From: Halicephalobus mephisto
Taxonomy: Eukaryota; Nematoda; Chromadorea; Rhabditida; Panagrolaimidae
Direction: 5' to 3'
Assembly (NCBI GenBank): GCA_009193035.1
Contig: SWDT01000086.1
Location: 1-64,000, forward strand
DNA length: 64,000 bases
Shown here: one piece after another, positions 28,920 through 39,624 of the stretch
Numbering within the stretch: position 1 is the first letter of the stretch
Layout: each line of letters begins with the position of its first letter
The notes under the pieces: generated by a model
The model's input: the letters and a program-made list of their open reading frames with translations, nothing else
Told to the model about the DNA's origin: nothing
Databases searched by the model: none
Position numbers and translations under genes: made by a program

Positions 28920-29410
28920 AGAGATTCAGAACGTAAAGTTGGAATTAAAAATTGAATTTTGAGGTCCGGATATACGAAATCCCAAGTATTGATCTTTGAG
29001 ATTTCATATATCCAATTTTCGAAAGTTAAATATGGATTTTAATTGTGGATTCTGAATCTTTGGATTTTATTTAGAAGTTGATATTTGTAATCGGGATATA
29101 TAAAATCCCGAATTTTGGTCTTTGAGATTTCATATATCCATTTTTTAAAAGTTAAATATCGACTTTAATTTTGGATTCTGAATCTTTGGATTTTATTTAA
29201 AAGTTGATGTTTATAATCGGGATATATGAAATCTTAAAGTTCCAATTTCTGAGATTTCATATATCCGATTTTCGAAAGTTAAATATTAACTTTAAATGTG
29301 GATTCTGAATCTTTGGATTTTATTTAAAAGTTGATGTTTATAATCCAAATATGAGAAATCTTCGATCTTTGAGGTCTTCGAGATTTCATATATCCGCCAA
29401 ATTTAATCTG
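28920..29410. repeat. ~118-bp tandem repeat with GAGATTTCATATATCC
   Basis: Four copies with AATCGGGATATATGAAATC, TTTGAGATTTCATATATCC, TTTTCGAAAGTTAAATAT and GATTCTGAATCTTTGGATTT. Related words recur at 45.83-46.00 kb. Confidence 0.85.
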
Positions 29411-29419
29411 ACTTTATTT

Positions 29420-29705
29420 TTTATGAATAATATTTACTTTTCAAATTTTACATCTTTTAAGTCTTTATTTTGATTTTTTTATTTTTTAAAAAATATTTAT
29501 TCTTTGAAATTTCTATTTTTTCATATTTAATCAAAATAAACTTTAAAAATTTACATAAAAGGGATTTTTGGGATTTCATATATCCGCTAAATTAATTTTT
29601 ATTTTTAAAAAAATATTTATTCTTTGAAAGTTCTATTTTTTCATATTTAATCAAAATGAATTTTAAAAATTTGCACCAATGAAATTTTTGATTTTTGAGA
29701 TTTCG
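29420..29705. repeat. Two ~125-bp AT-rich direct repeats
   Basis: About 29490-29590 and 29605-29705 share AAATATTTATTCTTTGAAA, TTTTTTCATATTTAATCAAA and GATTTTTGGGATTTCATATA or its variant. Confidence 0.7.
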
Positions 29706-30342
29706 TAAATCCGCTGACTGACGTCCATCTGACTTCGTTCTCTTTGCTCCGTTGTACTATCTTAATGAAGAAATTCCAACAAGAACAAAGAGGATAAATA
29801 CATATTATAAGATTTTCCGAGTCAGCTTTTCTTTAAGAAAGTCATAAGCTCTCTTTGAAGCCCAGTCCAAGCAAGGTTATAGAGCTTCATCCCCTCCGGC
29901 AATTTGTTTATTTTGTATATTTTGCAACGTGCGACAGGTGTTAATTACAATAGTTGAGTTGATATAAAAAAATAAAATTTAAAAAAAAAATAAATTTAAA
30001 AAAAAAATAAAATTTAAAAAAAAATAAAATTTAAAAAAAAATAAAATTCAAAAAAAATAAAAAAAAGCTTTTTTTGAAATTTAGTTTTTTTCTTGATTTT
30101 ATAAATTTTTTTTAATTTTTTTAAAATTATTTTTTTTTATTTTTTTAGAATTATTTTTGAAATTTGTTGAAAATAATGTGTTTTTGTCGAGAAATTTATA
30201 AAAATACTTATATATAAATTTGGATTTTGGGGAATTAGATTTCGAAGGTATACTCGAAACATTGACTCGATTCCCAGGTGCGTGTGGGCACTCAAATTGC
30301 GCCGAAAAAGAATCAATTTTTGGTTAATTTTCGTTTTAACTT
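29706..30342. other. Unique island then A/T homopolymer-like repeats
   Basis: 29710-29945 is GC-richer unique sequence without a recognisable gene. 29960-30180 is AATAAAATTTAAAAAAAA-type low complexity. 30240-30330 is again unique, up to the start of repeat copy B. Confidence 0.35.
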
Positions 30343-30915
30343 AAAAGAGAAAGGTATTTTACTCCAAGTAGTCATTAGAGAAGACTTGTGTACCGTTTTG
30401 TAGGTCTTCAAATGTTGGTTCAGAATCTGTATTCTATTTTTTTATTTTCTAAAATGAGATAATCTGGAAATTTTCTAAATTCAAAATCGGATTTTTTTCT
30501 TTTTTTCGATCACTTTTGAAAAATTAATTAAAGAATTGTAATGAACAAGAAAAATAGTCAATTGTAATCGTTCTTTTCGTAATTAAGTCTAACAAAGGAA
30601 AATACTTTACTCCAAGTAGTCTTTTCGAATCATTTGTATCATTTTTTAACTTTCGAAATACTGATTCAGAATCAGTATTCTATTTTTTAAAATTTTCTAA
30701 AATAAGATAATCTGGAAATTTTCTAAATTTAAAATCGAATTTTTCTTTTTTTTTATTACTTTCGAAAAATTAATTAAACAACTGTAATCAATGAGAAAAA
30801 TATACTTAATTAAGAAAAAATTATTAAAATTAAATAAATTTAAAAAAAACGAACTTTGTCAAATTTCGACGAAAAAATAAAAAGTATTTTTTTAAATTTT
30901 TGATATGTGAAATTT
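30343..30915 (+). mobile_element. Dispersed element copy B, left flank of Ly6 gene 1
   Basis: Begins AAAAGAGAAAGGTATTTTAC and TCCAAGTAGTCATTAGAGAA, and contains an internal partial duplication (30343-30600 and 30600-30915). From 30690 it matches copy A at 6.2 kb and, in reverse, copy C at 33.54-33.87 kb almost base for base. Confidence 0.88.
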
Positions 30916-31375
30916 TAGAATTCCTAATCCTAACTGGAAAATTCCGAAAATTCGTGTCGAGGCCGTTTTTAATTTTTTTACAAATATGTCAGTTCTTATG
31001 ATGACATCATTAAGACTTTGAAAGTGATGCAAGTATTAAATTTTGTACTTTTCGGTCCCGACTGGAAAGTTCTAAATTTTCGTGTTCAGATTATTTTTAT
31101 AAAAATAATATAATTTTCGATTTTTTAAAATCACATAAATACTAAATTTTGTACTTTTCGGTCCTGACTGGAAAGTTTTAAGTTTTCGTGTCGAGATTAT
31201 TTTTATAGAATTTTTTATAAAAATAAATTTTCAAAAATAATATAATTTTCGATTTTTTTTAAACCACATAAATGTTAAATTTTGTACTTTTCGGTCCTGA
31301 CTGGAAAGTTTTAAATTTTCGTGTCGAGATTATTTTTACAGAATTTTGTAGTAAATATCTTTTTAAAGAAAAATA
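30916..31375. repeat. CGTGTCGAGA-type tandem repeat upstream of Ly6 gene 1
   Basis: Three to four copies with AAATTTTGTACTTTTCGGTC, CTGACTGGAAAGTTTTAAA and TTTTCGTGTCGAGATTATTT. Confidence 0.85.
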
Positions 31376-31399
31376 ATTATTTTTTATTTTTAGATAAAA

Positions 31400-32246
31400 A
31401 TGCCGTATTTAATTATGTTTTTATTTTTGCTTCTGCCGTCGATTGAGGGACTCAAGTGCTACCAGGGGGTCCTGAACTCGACCCTGCCCCTCCCAGGCAC
31501 AGCCACAGAATGCGAACCAAATGCCCTCACGTGTACCAAAGAATTCCTCAGCGACATCCTCATAGTCAGAAGAGCTTGTAGTTTCTACAATTGTACTGTA
31601 AGCAAATTTTAAAAAAATTAAAAAAAATAAACTTTAAAAAAATATTTAAAAAAAAATTAATTAATTTTAAAAACATGAAAAAAATAAATAAACTTTAAAA
31701 AAAAATAAAAAAATAAATAAACTTTAAAAAAATATTAAAAAAAATAAATAACTTTTCAAAATATTAAAAAAAATAAATAATGTTTAAAAAATAAATTTTT
31801 ATAAAATTTTTAAAATAAATAAATTTTTAAAAATAGATAGATTTTTATAAAATTTTTTAAAAAAGTAGATAAATTTAAAAATAAATTTTTTTAATTAAAA
31901 AAATTATTTTGTTTAAAAATATTTTTGTAAAATTGGATAAATTTAAAAATAAATTTTTTTAATCAAAAAAATAATTTTGTTTAAAAATATTTTTGTAAAA
32001 TTGAATAAATTTAAAAATAAATTTTTTTAATCAAAAAAATAATTTTGTTTAAAAATATTTTTGTAAAATTGAATAAATTTAAAAATAAATTTTTTATTTT
32101 AGTTTAATAATCAGCCTTCCCCCGACCTCTGTGTCCCGCTCGGAAACAGGATCAACTGCTGCTGTTACACTGATGGCTGTAATGCTTCTGAATCTGTTTT
32201 TTTCAATTTTTTTCTCGTCGTTTTTTCTGTTTTTCTCTTTTTTTAA
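31400..32246 (+). CDS. Ly6/three-finger GPI-anchored protein 1
   Basis: Exons are 31400-31597 and 32103-32246; 113 aa. A signal peptide (MPYLIMFLFLLLPSIEG) precedes LKCYQG, the usual Ly6/uPAR start, then ten cysteines at 20, 38, 45, 60, 65, 76, 85, 86, 87 and 92, ending CCCYTDGCNAS. A strongly hydrophobic tail (VFFNFFLVVFSVFLFF) follows, as in GPI-anchored three-finger proteins. An acceptor (TTTTTAG, ending 31393) sits just before the ATG. Nematode proteins of this kind are cell-surface and mostly uncharacterised. Same cysteine layout as the gene at 37192. It is bracketed by inverted copies of a dispersed element. Confidence 0.85.
31605..32100. repeat. AT-rich repeats in the Ly6-1 intron
   Basis: 31605-31800 consists of A-rich units (AAAAAAATAAATAAACTTT). 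31860-32095 has three ~73-bp copies with ATAAATTTAAAAATAAATTT and TTTTGTTTAAAAATATTTTT. Confidence 0.85.
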
Positions 32247-32249
32247 AAT

Positions 32250-33055
32250 TAGAATATTTCAGAATTCTAAAATCTTCAAGCACTTTACATAAGCTCCTGA
32301 AGTCTTCCAGAATCAATTAGAAAATTTTTAAAATTCTACGAAATTCTAAAATTTCAAATTTTCTAAAAATTCTAAAATTTCAAATTTTCTAAAAATTATA
32401 AAATTTCAAATTTTCTAAAAATTCTAAAATTCCAATTTTTTACAAATTCTAAAATTCTAAATTTCCTAAAAATTCTAAAATTTCAAATTTTCTAAAAATT
32501 ATAAAATTCCAAATTTTCTAAAAATTATAAAATTTCAACTTCTCTAAAAATCCTAAAATTTCGTGTTGGGACCATTTTGCAAAAAATTATTTTTAAAATT
32601 TTTTAATAATTTCGAAATCACAAATTTCAGAAATTTTTAAAAATTTTTCTCAGGACCATTTTTCAAAAAATTATTTTTATATTTTTACATAAGCACAATT
32701 CTGAAAAGTTCCTAAAAAGTTCAATAATTTCGTGTCGGGACCTTTACTTGAAAAATATTTATTTATTTTTGTAAATATTGATTTTTGAATTTTTTTAATT
32801 TAAAAAAAATAATTTTTACTTATTAATTAAATTTTTTAAATTGTATAATTTAAAAAATTTTGAAAGTTACAGAATTTTAAAAATTTTCTAATTTTTTTTA
32901 GTTTAAATTTTTTTGTTTTTTTATGATTACTGTCTTCAATGTTACGGTACTTTTGAAAATTAGTTTAGTACGGATTCTGAAACTGAAGGATCTTTAGGAA
33001 ACTGTAGATTGTAATTTTTAAAAAATTGAATATTTTTCTGAATCTATATGGTTGA
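32250..33055. repeat. TTCTAAAATTTCAAATTT repeat and CGTGTYGGGACC units
   Basis: 32330-32555 is a ~27-bp tandem (ATTTCAAATTTTCTAAAAAT). 32555-32770 carries two CGTGTTGGGACC or CGTGTCGGGACC units of the dispersed motif. 32770-33055 is low-complexity AT. Confidence 0.75.
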
Positions 33056-33880
33056 TTTTACAGTTTATTAAATATATATTGAAATTCCGTATTTAATTTT
33101 TCTTAATGTTTTTGTAAAATGAGAAAATTTAATAAATATGTAAAATTTCACTTGTCAGAATTTTAAAAAATGTAAGAAATAATTCGTAAATTTTCGTTGA
33201 AGTTTATAAATGGATTAATTTTGAACAGTCTAACTTTTCGAAACAAGTTGTACCTAATTTTATATCTTACTAAGTACATATTCAGAATCCATATTTAATT
33301 TTTCCTAATGTTTTTGTAAAACGAGAAAATTTAATAAATATGTAAAATTTCACTTGTCAAAAATTTAAAAAATGTAAGAAATAATTCGTAAATTTTCGTT
33401 GAAGTTTATAAATGGATTAATTTTGAACAGTTTGACTTTTCGAAACAAGTTGTACCTAATTTTGTAGTTCATTAAATATACATTGAAATTCCGTATTTAA
33501 TTTTTCCTAATGTTTTTATAAAATGAGAAAAATTAATAAATATGTAAAATTTCACTTGTCAGAAATTTAAAAAAAATACTTTTTATTTTTTCGTCGAAAT
33601 TTGACAAAGTTCGTTTTTTTAAATTTATTTAATTTTAATAATTTTTTCTTAATTAAGTATATTTTTCTCATTGATTACAGTTGTTTAATTAGTTTTTCGA
33701 AAGTAATAAAAAAAAAGAAAAATTCGATTTTAAATTTAGAAAATTTCCAGATTATCTCATTTTAGAAAATAAAAAAATAGAATACAGATTCTAAACCAAT
33801 ATTTGAAGACCTACAAAACGGTACACAAGTCTTCTCTAATGACTACTTGGAGTAAAATACCTTTCTCTTTTGGGTTTTTT
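33056..33880 (-). mobile_element. Dispersed element copy C (inverted), right flank of Ly6 gene 1
   Basis: Reverse-complement orientation of copies A and B. It begins with two or three ~200-bp partial repeats (TTGAAATTCCGTATTTAATT, AAATTTCACTTGTCAG) and ends with the exact complement of copy B's outer end (TACTTGGAGTAAAATACCTT then TCTCTTTT). Confidence 0.88.
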
Positions 33881-34320
33881 TAGACTTTTTTTATCATACA
33901 ATATTGTCCAAAAAACGGACCTTTCACAAAGCGAAAAAAATTAAAAAAACAAAAAAAAACATCGGGATTCTATCTGAACGGGATGCCAATCAATGGCTCT
34001 ATCTTCGTCGAGAAAAAAATGCCAAAAATAGTTGTTATGGAGACCGCTGCAACCCCTCAGGCAAAATTACAAAAGAATTTAAATTTGCATTTTTTAAATT
34101 TTTTGCAAAAATTTAATTTTACAAAATTACTGTAATTATTCAAATTTTTAGTTTTGGAAAAAATATACAAAATTTTTCCACACTTTGTCTTTTCAATTTC
34201 CTTCGAGAACGGCTTCGAATCCTCCAGAATGCATTCAAGCGAAATCGGCAGTTACGAAATAATTGCCCTCCGGCATCCACTCTGAGTTCTTTATGGTCGT
34301 CAATGCGGACAAAAATGGAA
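33881..34320. other. Unique islands, no gene recognised
   Basis: GC-richer patches at 33955-34070 and 34185-34315 in AT-rich DNA. Short frames cross them (33904-34116 +, 34385-34140 -) without recognisable domains. Confidence 0.3.
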
Positions 34321-34740
34321 AAAGTGATTCTTACGAAAGTTTGAAAATTTTTATTTCCAGATTCTCTGAATTTTACAGTAATCAATCTTCTTCTAGTTCC
34401 TAAAGTTTACTTATCCAAATCTAAGAAGACAAAAGAGTACTGTAGTTTTCGTTTTAGGAGTTCATAAAAATAAAAAAAAGTGATTCTTACGAAAGTTTGA
34501 AAATTTTTATTTCCAGATTCTCTGAATTTTACAATAATCAATCTTCTTCAAGATCTCAGTTTACTTATCTAAATCTAAGAAGACAAAAGAGTACTGTAGT
34601 TTTCGTTTTAGGAGTTCATAAAAGAGTGATTTTTACAAAAAGGTTCGGAAAATTTCATTTTTCACGATTTCCTAAATTTTACAGTAATCCATCGTCTCTG
34701 ATATTTTAGGCCTTGAATATTCAAGTTTAGGAAGGGAAGT
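34320..34740. repeat. ~155-bp tandem repeat
   Basis: Two near-identical copies and one diverged copy with GTGATTCTTACGAAAGTTTG, ATTTCCAGATTCTCTGAATT, AAGAAGACAAAAGAGTACTG and GTTTTCGTTTTAGGAGTTC. Confidence 0.85.
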
Positions 34741-35155
34741 AGTACTGTAATTTTCGCCACGGGGTACTGTAGAAAACTCTATAAAATTTTATTTTGAATT
34801 TCGCACGCAATACAGTAATCCTTTGTTTTCAGTACTGTAATTTTACTTTCCTAAATTCCTCGGAATAATTAAGTACCGTAATTTTCCCTTTAAGATCCAG
34901 ATGAAAATTCAAAAAAAAATTATTTACGAAAATTTAAAAAATTTATTTTCACTTTTTTGTGAACTACAGTAATCCATCACGTTTTAAATGTTTTAATATT
35001 TTGATTGCCCATATTTAAATTTCAGAAAATGAACTATTACTACTTTGTCCGAGTCGTAAACGCTCACCGACCATAGCCGCAGGCCACCTGGTCATTAGTT
35101 GTCGAAACAGTCAACTGACCGCCTCTGGCCATAATCGTTTTCCGTTTTTTTATCC
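34741..35155. other. AT-rich DNA with one GC-rich patch
   Basis: Scattered TACAGTAATCC words, then a GC-rich unique patch at 35035-35145 (GACCATAGCCGCAGGCCACC). No open frame of note. Confidence 0.3.
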
Positions 35156-35159
35156 AAAT

Positions 35160-35830
35160 GTCTCGAGACGAAATCTAAAAAAATCTTTAAAAATAATTTT
35201 TTTATTTAGGTCTTTATAAAAAAAATCTAAAAAATCTTTAAAAATTATTTTTTCATTTAGGTCTTTATAAAAAAAATCTTTAAAAATAATTTTTTTTCAT
35301 TTAGATCTTTATAAAAAAATTTAAAAAAATTTTTAAAAAATATTTTTTTTCATTTAGATGTTTTAAAACTGAATTTAAAACATCTTCAAAAATAAAAATT
35401 TTTTCCACATAGGTGTTCTTAAAGCGAAAATAAATTCTTTTAATATCTTTATTTTGGAAAATATTTATCTTTAGTTTTTTAAAATTATCAACTCTCGTCT
35501 TAGAACCTGAAAATAATTAATTTTCGTCCCAGGACCTGAACATAATGAATTTTCGTTTTAGAACATAAAAATCATAAATTTTCGTCCCAGGACCTGAAAA
35601 TAATTTATTTCCATCATAAAATCTCAAAGCAATGAATTTTCGTTTTAAGACATAAAAATCATAAATTTTCGTTCCAGGATCTGAAAATAATTCATTTTCG
35701 TTTCAGGATCTCAAAGCAGTGAATTTTCGTTTTGGGACCTTAGACTAATGAGTTTTCGTCCCAAAACCTTAAAATAATAAATTTTCACTCAGAATAAAAA
35801 AATAAAATTATAAAATTTCATAATTCTCAG
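35160..35830. repeat. Two tandem arrays (CTTTATAAAAAAAATC; TTTTCGTCCCAGGACCTGA)
   Basis: 35160-35440: about five ~60-bp units with AAAAATCTTTAAAAATAATT and CATTTAGATCTTTATAAA. 35485-35790: about nine ~38-bp units with TTTTCGTCCCAGGACCTGAA or TTTTCGTTTTAGAACAT. Confidence 0.85.
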
Positions 35831-35989
35831 AATTGCATTTCAAACATCGAGTTTTCAGCAATTTCGAAAACACATTCCTAATTCTTTTAAATTATGTCAA
35901 TTATCGAATTTTTCGTTGCAAAACTGAAAAGTAAAATTAATAAATTCTATAATCTTAAAAGCTGAAGTAAAAATTGTTATTTACTATAG

Positions 35990-36975
35990 TCCAAAAGACT
36001 TTTTTAATTTTCGTTCCGGGACCAAAAAAACGGAATTTTGATTTTTAAAAATTTAGGTTACTGTAATTTTTTAATTTTTATCTATAGATTACAGTACATT
36101 TTAATTTTCTTTCCGAGACCAAAAAAACGGAATTTTGATTTTTAAAAATTTAGGTTACTGTAATTTTTTAATTTTTTATTTACAGACTACAGTACATTTT
36201 AATTTTTCGTTCCGGGACCAAAAAAAAATTTTTAAAAGTGAAAATTTTACTTTTCTGGTCCTGAAACGAGAATTTTAATTTTTTTGAATTTTCGTTTCAG
36301 GATTCGAAAGTAATAAAATTTCGGAAATTATTATTGAAAATATATACTTTAATTTCCAAAAAAACGTATTTTTAATCGTTTCCGGATTTTTATCATTTTC
36401 AAGGTTTCGTCCCGGGACCAAAAATCAAATTGAAAATTACGAAAATTTTAATCCAAGGTATATACTACACCTTGCATTTCGGAATTCTCACGGCTAATTC
36501 TTTCCAAATTACTGTAGATTTTTAGTTTTCTTCCTGGGACCAAAACTTACATAAATTTCAAAATATTTTTAAAATTATTTTAAATTTTCTAAATTACTGT
36601 AAATTATTTATTTTTTTTCTGAGACCAAAAACCATTATAAATTAACAAATTTCATAATATCAAAAAATTTCTACTTTTGTTAATTTATAAAATTTTTTAA
36701 ATTTTCTCTAATTACTGTAGATTTTAAATTTTCTTCCTGGGACCAAAACTTACATAAAATTCAAAATTCCAAATTAAAAATATTTTTTAATACCTAAAAT
36801 TTCTTATTTTCCTCTAATTACTGTGGATTTTAAATTTTCGTTTCAGGACCGAAATTTGTATAGAATTCAAAATTTCGAAAATATTTTTTAAATTATTTTA
36901 AGTTTTCTAAACTATTGTAAATTATTTATTTTCTTTCTGAGACCAAAAACCACAGTAAGTCAACAAATTTCATAA
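35990..36975. repeat. Units with TTTTCGTTCCGGGACCAAAA
   Basis: 36000-36240: two to three ~110-bp copies (TTCGTTCCGGGACCAAAAAA, ATTTAGGTTACTGTAATTTT). 36400-36975: about five longer diverged units with CTTCCTGGGACCAAAACTTA and TTACTGTAGATTTTAAATTT. The core is the complement-like partner of the CGTGTCGGGACC motif. Confidence 0.8.
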
Positions 36976-36999
36976 TATCAAGGACTAGAATCAAAAACA

Positions 37000-37191
37000 T
37001 GTAATTTCTTTCTCTCTTGGCAGTCGTGAGAACCGTCTGTAAATGAATAGGCGGTAAATTTCGTTTACTTTCCGCCTGAGGACGTACCTGCTTCCTCCTT
37101 GACAGGCTTCTAAGCCCGAAGCCCCTTTAGTCGCTAGTTATTCTTCCTAACGAACAAAATTATCGACTTTTATCATTTACTTTTTTCAGAA
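37000..37191 (+). promoter_or_regulatory. Upstream region and SL acceptor of Ly6 gene 2
   Basis: Unique GC-richer DNA (37010-37140), then a T-rich tract and TTTTTTCAG ending at 37189, two bases before the ATG. Consistent with promoter plus trans-splice site. Confidence 0.5.
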
Positions 37192-37551
37192 ATGCAGTTT
37201 TGTATTATTTCTATTACTACTTTTTTAACAATTATTGAAATTGTTAATGGACTTAAATGTTACGAATCACAACTTCCTATCAACACTACAGTAACCGGAT
37301 CTCCTATTGAATGCGTATATGGAAGCCAAGCATGTCTCAAAGTAATTGCCGCAGGCATCACCACCCGCAGTTGTGCACCGGTACCTTGCAGTGCAACTCT
37401 CGCTGGTCAACAAAACCGTACTTGTGCCGTTGACCAATTTGGAGCTACCCAATGCTGCTGCAACACAGACAACTGTAATTCGTCTTCTATAACATCCTTA
37501 TCCATCATACTTCTCGGATTATTTGCACTTTTCAACATTATTGAACTCTAA
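37192..37551 (+). CDS. Ly6/three-finger GPI-anchored protein 2
   Basis: Single exon, 119 aa. Signal peptide (MQFCIISITTFLTIIEIVNG), then LKCYES and ten mature cysteines in the same spacing pattern as the gene at 31400, ending QCCCNTDNCNSS. The C-terminal hydrophobic segment (SIILLGLFALFNIIEL) fits GPI attachment. Two or three N-glycosylation sequons (NTT, NRT, NSS). It lacks the intron present in its neighbour, so one of the pair gained or lost it. Its 3' end runs straight into a 714-bp palindrome. Function unknown; probably a cell-surface ligand or receptor accessory. Confidence 0.87.
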   Translation: MQFCIISITTFLTIIEIVNGLKCYESQLPINTTVTGSPIECVYGSQACLKVIAAGITTRSCAPVPCSATLAGQQNRTCAVDQFGATQCCCNTDNCNSSSITSLSIILLGLFALFNIIEL

Positions 37552-37588
37552 AGAATTTATTTCTAGCAATGTTTATATAACTCTACAA

Positions 37589-38302
37589 GTAATTTGAAAT
37601 CACATGCAACTAAGCGCAGTCAACACGTAAGAGTTGTTGACTATGGTTTTGATACATAGGATTATGAAGATAATCAATTATAGAATAATAATCTAAGGGA
37701 AAGTGATTCTAGTCGGTCATAATCAACATGTAAAAGTTGTTAACTATGGTTTCGATACTTTGGATTTTGAGGATAATCGGTGGTAGGATTGTTATTTGAG
37801 AAAATTTGATTATAATCAGTCATACTCAACACGAGCTGTTAACTATGGTTTTCATACATTAAATTCCAGTTGAACACAATCGATATTAGGATCGTAATCC
37901 AAAGAAGGTCGATTATAATTAAGCCCAATCAACGTGTTTACATTTTTTAATTACCAAACACGTTGATTACGCTCAATAACAATCAACTATCCTTAGATTA
38001 TTATCCTATCACCGATTATCTTCAGAATCCAACGTATCAAAACCATAGTTAACAGCTCGTGTTGAGTATGACTGATTATAATCAACTTTTCTCAAATAAC
38101 AATCCTACCACCGATTATCCTCAAAATCCAAAGTATCGAAACCATAGTTAACAACTTTTACATGTTGATTATGACCGGCTAGAATCACTTTCCCTTAGAT
38201 TATTATTCTATAATTGATTATCATCATAATCCTATGTATCGAAACCATAGTCAACAACTCTTACGTGTTGACTGCGCTTAGTTGCATGTGATTTCAAATT
38301 AC
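37589..38302. mobile_element. 714-bp palindrome (foldback/MITE) between convergent genes
   Basis: Arms of about 350 bp are reverse complements, nearly perfect for the outer ~265 bp (GTAATTTGAAATCACATGCA, ACTAAGCGCAGTCAACACGT at both ends) and diverged near the centre at about 37945. Each arm itself holds about three ~115-bp units (GTTGTTAACTATGGTTTCGA...GATAATCGG). No coding frame. A shorter relative is at 51059-51397. Confidence 0.92.
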
Positions 38303-38318
38303 CCCCATCGAAAATCAT

Positions 38319-39144
38319 CTATTCTTTTGCATCATAACCATAGCCTATTTTGTCTATTTCAGGAAATGTAACTTTCGCCCTAGGTAATCCCATTCTCATC
38401 TGTCTTAACATTGCCGCACGATTTGCAACATATGGAAGAAAATAAAAATGAGCTCTTCTTAAATTCTTCAATTTCACAATCCAATACGCCATTCCATCTG
38501 ATAACCATGGATTAAGGCAAATCTCAAGATCTTCAAGAGTTTTTGACGGTCTTCCATTTGAAAGAATTCTGATGGCTTCATCCGTAAAGTAATCACAATG
38601 ATTTAATTTCAATTTTCTTAACATTTTGCATTCTTGAAAATAATTAAATCCTTCATCCGATATCGCTGCATCCGATCCATCTACATCTTTGATAAAAACT
38701 TGTGGGATATTTTTCCATCTTTGAGAAAATAAAGATTCATTTAAAAGTACTTTTTCATTAATTGGTGGCATTATGCATTTTGGAAGATTTTTTAAATCAA
38801 AACCTTGAAATTTTATAAATTCTTTCATTTCATTTATTCTTGTAATTTCTGTTCCATCAGACATTTTCACACATGTCGCTCCACATTCCATCAACCATTC
38901 CAAACATGCCAAATCAGGACCCAAAACCGCTACTCTTTCCGGTTTATATCTAAAAAAATTTAAAATATTAAAATTAAATTTCGAAATTATACTTGTTCGA
39001 AGTCACTTCGGCAAATTTCCTTCGTAAACTGTAAAATTTAATTGTCGGAATTTTCGGAAAACTTGCGAAACACCGTTTCTGTAAAAACAAATTTTTCGAT
39101 GTCGTTGGGAGATTAATGACATATTTACCAAGGATTTTCGGCAT
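38319..39144 (-). CDS. DMAC2: DMAC2-like (ATP5SL) LRR protein
   Basis: Exons 39144-38993 and 38949-38319 give 260 aa. The N-terminus is basic and Ser/Phe-rich without acidic residues (FLQKRCFASFPKIPTIKFYS), fitting a mitochondrial presequence. The body has VLGPDLACLEWLMECGA, where DMAC2 family members carry a G.D.A..... segment, followed by LRRs: SDEGFNYFQEC, LRKLKLNHCDYFTDEAI, LEDLEICLNPWLSDGMAYWI and LKNLRRAHFYFLP. DMAC2 helps assemble the distal membrane arm of complex I. An acceptor (TTTTTAG) lies 8 bp before the ATG. TRM5 lies 480 bp upstream on the same strand. It is distantly related to DMAC2L at 1.2 kb. Confidence 0.8.
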
Positions 39145-39159
39145 CTAATCTCCTAAAAA

Positions 39160-39620
39160 TAAAAACGATTAAAAAAGTAAAAATGTAGAAAAACCAAAAT
39201 AATAAAAAAGTAATTTTAAAAGAATAAATTTAAAAAAAATCGTTTTTAATTTAAAAATCATTAGAAATTTTAAAAAATTTAAATATGGAAGAAAAACCAG
39301 TAAAAAATTTTCAAAAATCATTTAAAAATTCTAAATTTTTTGAAATTTTTAAATAAACTTCTAAATTTATCAAAAATCATTGAAAAATTCTAAATTTTCA
39401 AAAATCATTAAAAAATTCTAAATTCTAAAAAATCATTTAAAAATTCTAAATAAATTTTAAAATTAAAATGAATAAACATTATAAAAAATAAAAACAACTA
39501 AAATAAAAAATATTAAATGGAAATCCAATCCAAAAATCCCACCACAAATACTGTTGCAAAACTGTATCCCGTATTACTCTTACAAACTCAACAACAATTA
39601 TTCAAAAAAAATTCGTACAA
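39160..39620. repeat. AAAATCATTAAAAAATTCTAAA low-complexity spacer
   Basis: About eight loose ~35-bp units (TTTTCAAAAATCATTTAAAA, AATTCTAAATTT) between the TRM5 stop and the DMAC2-like promoter. Confidence 0.7.
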
Positions 39621-39624
39621 AAAT

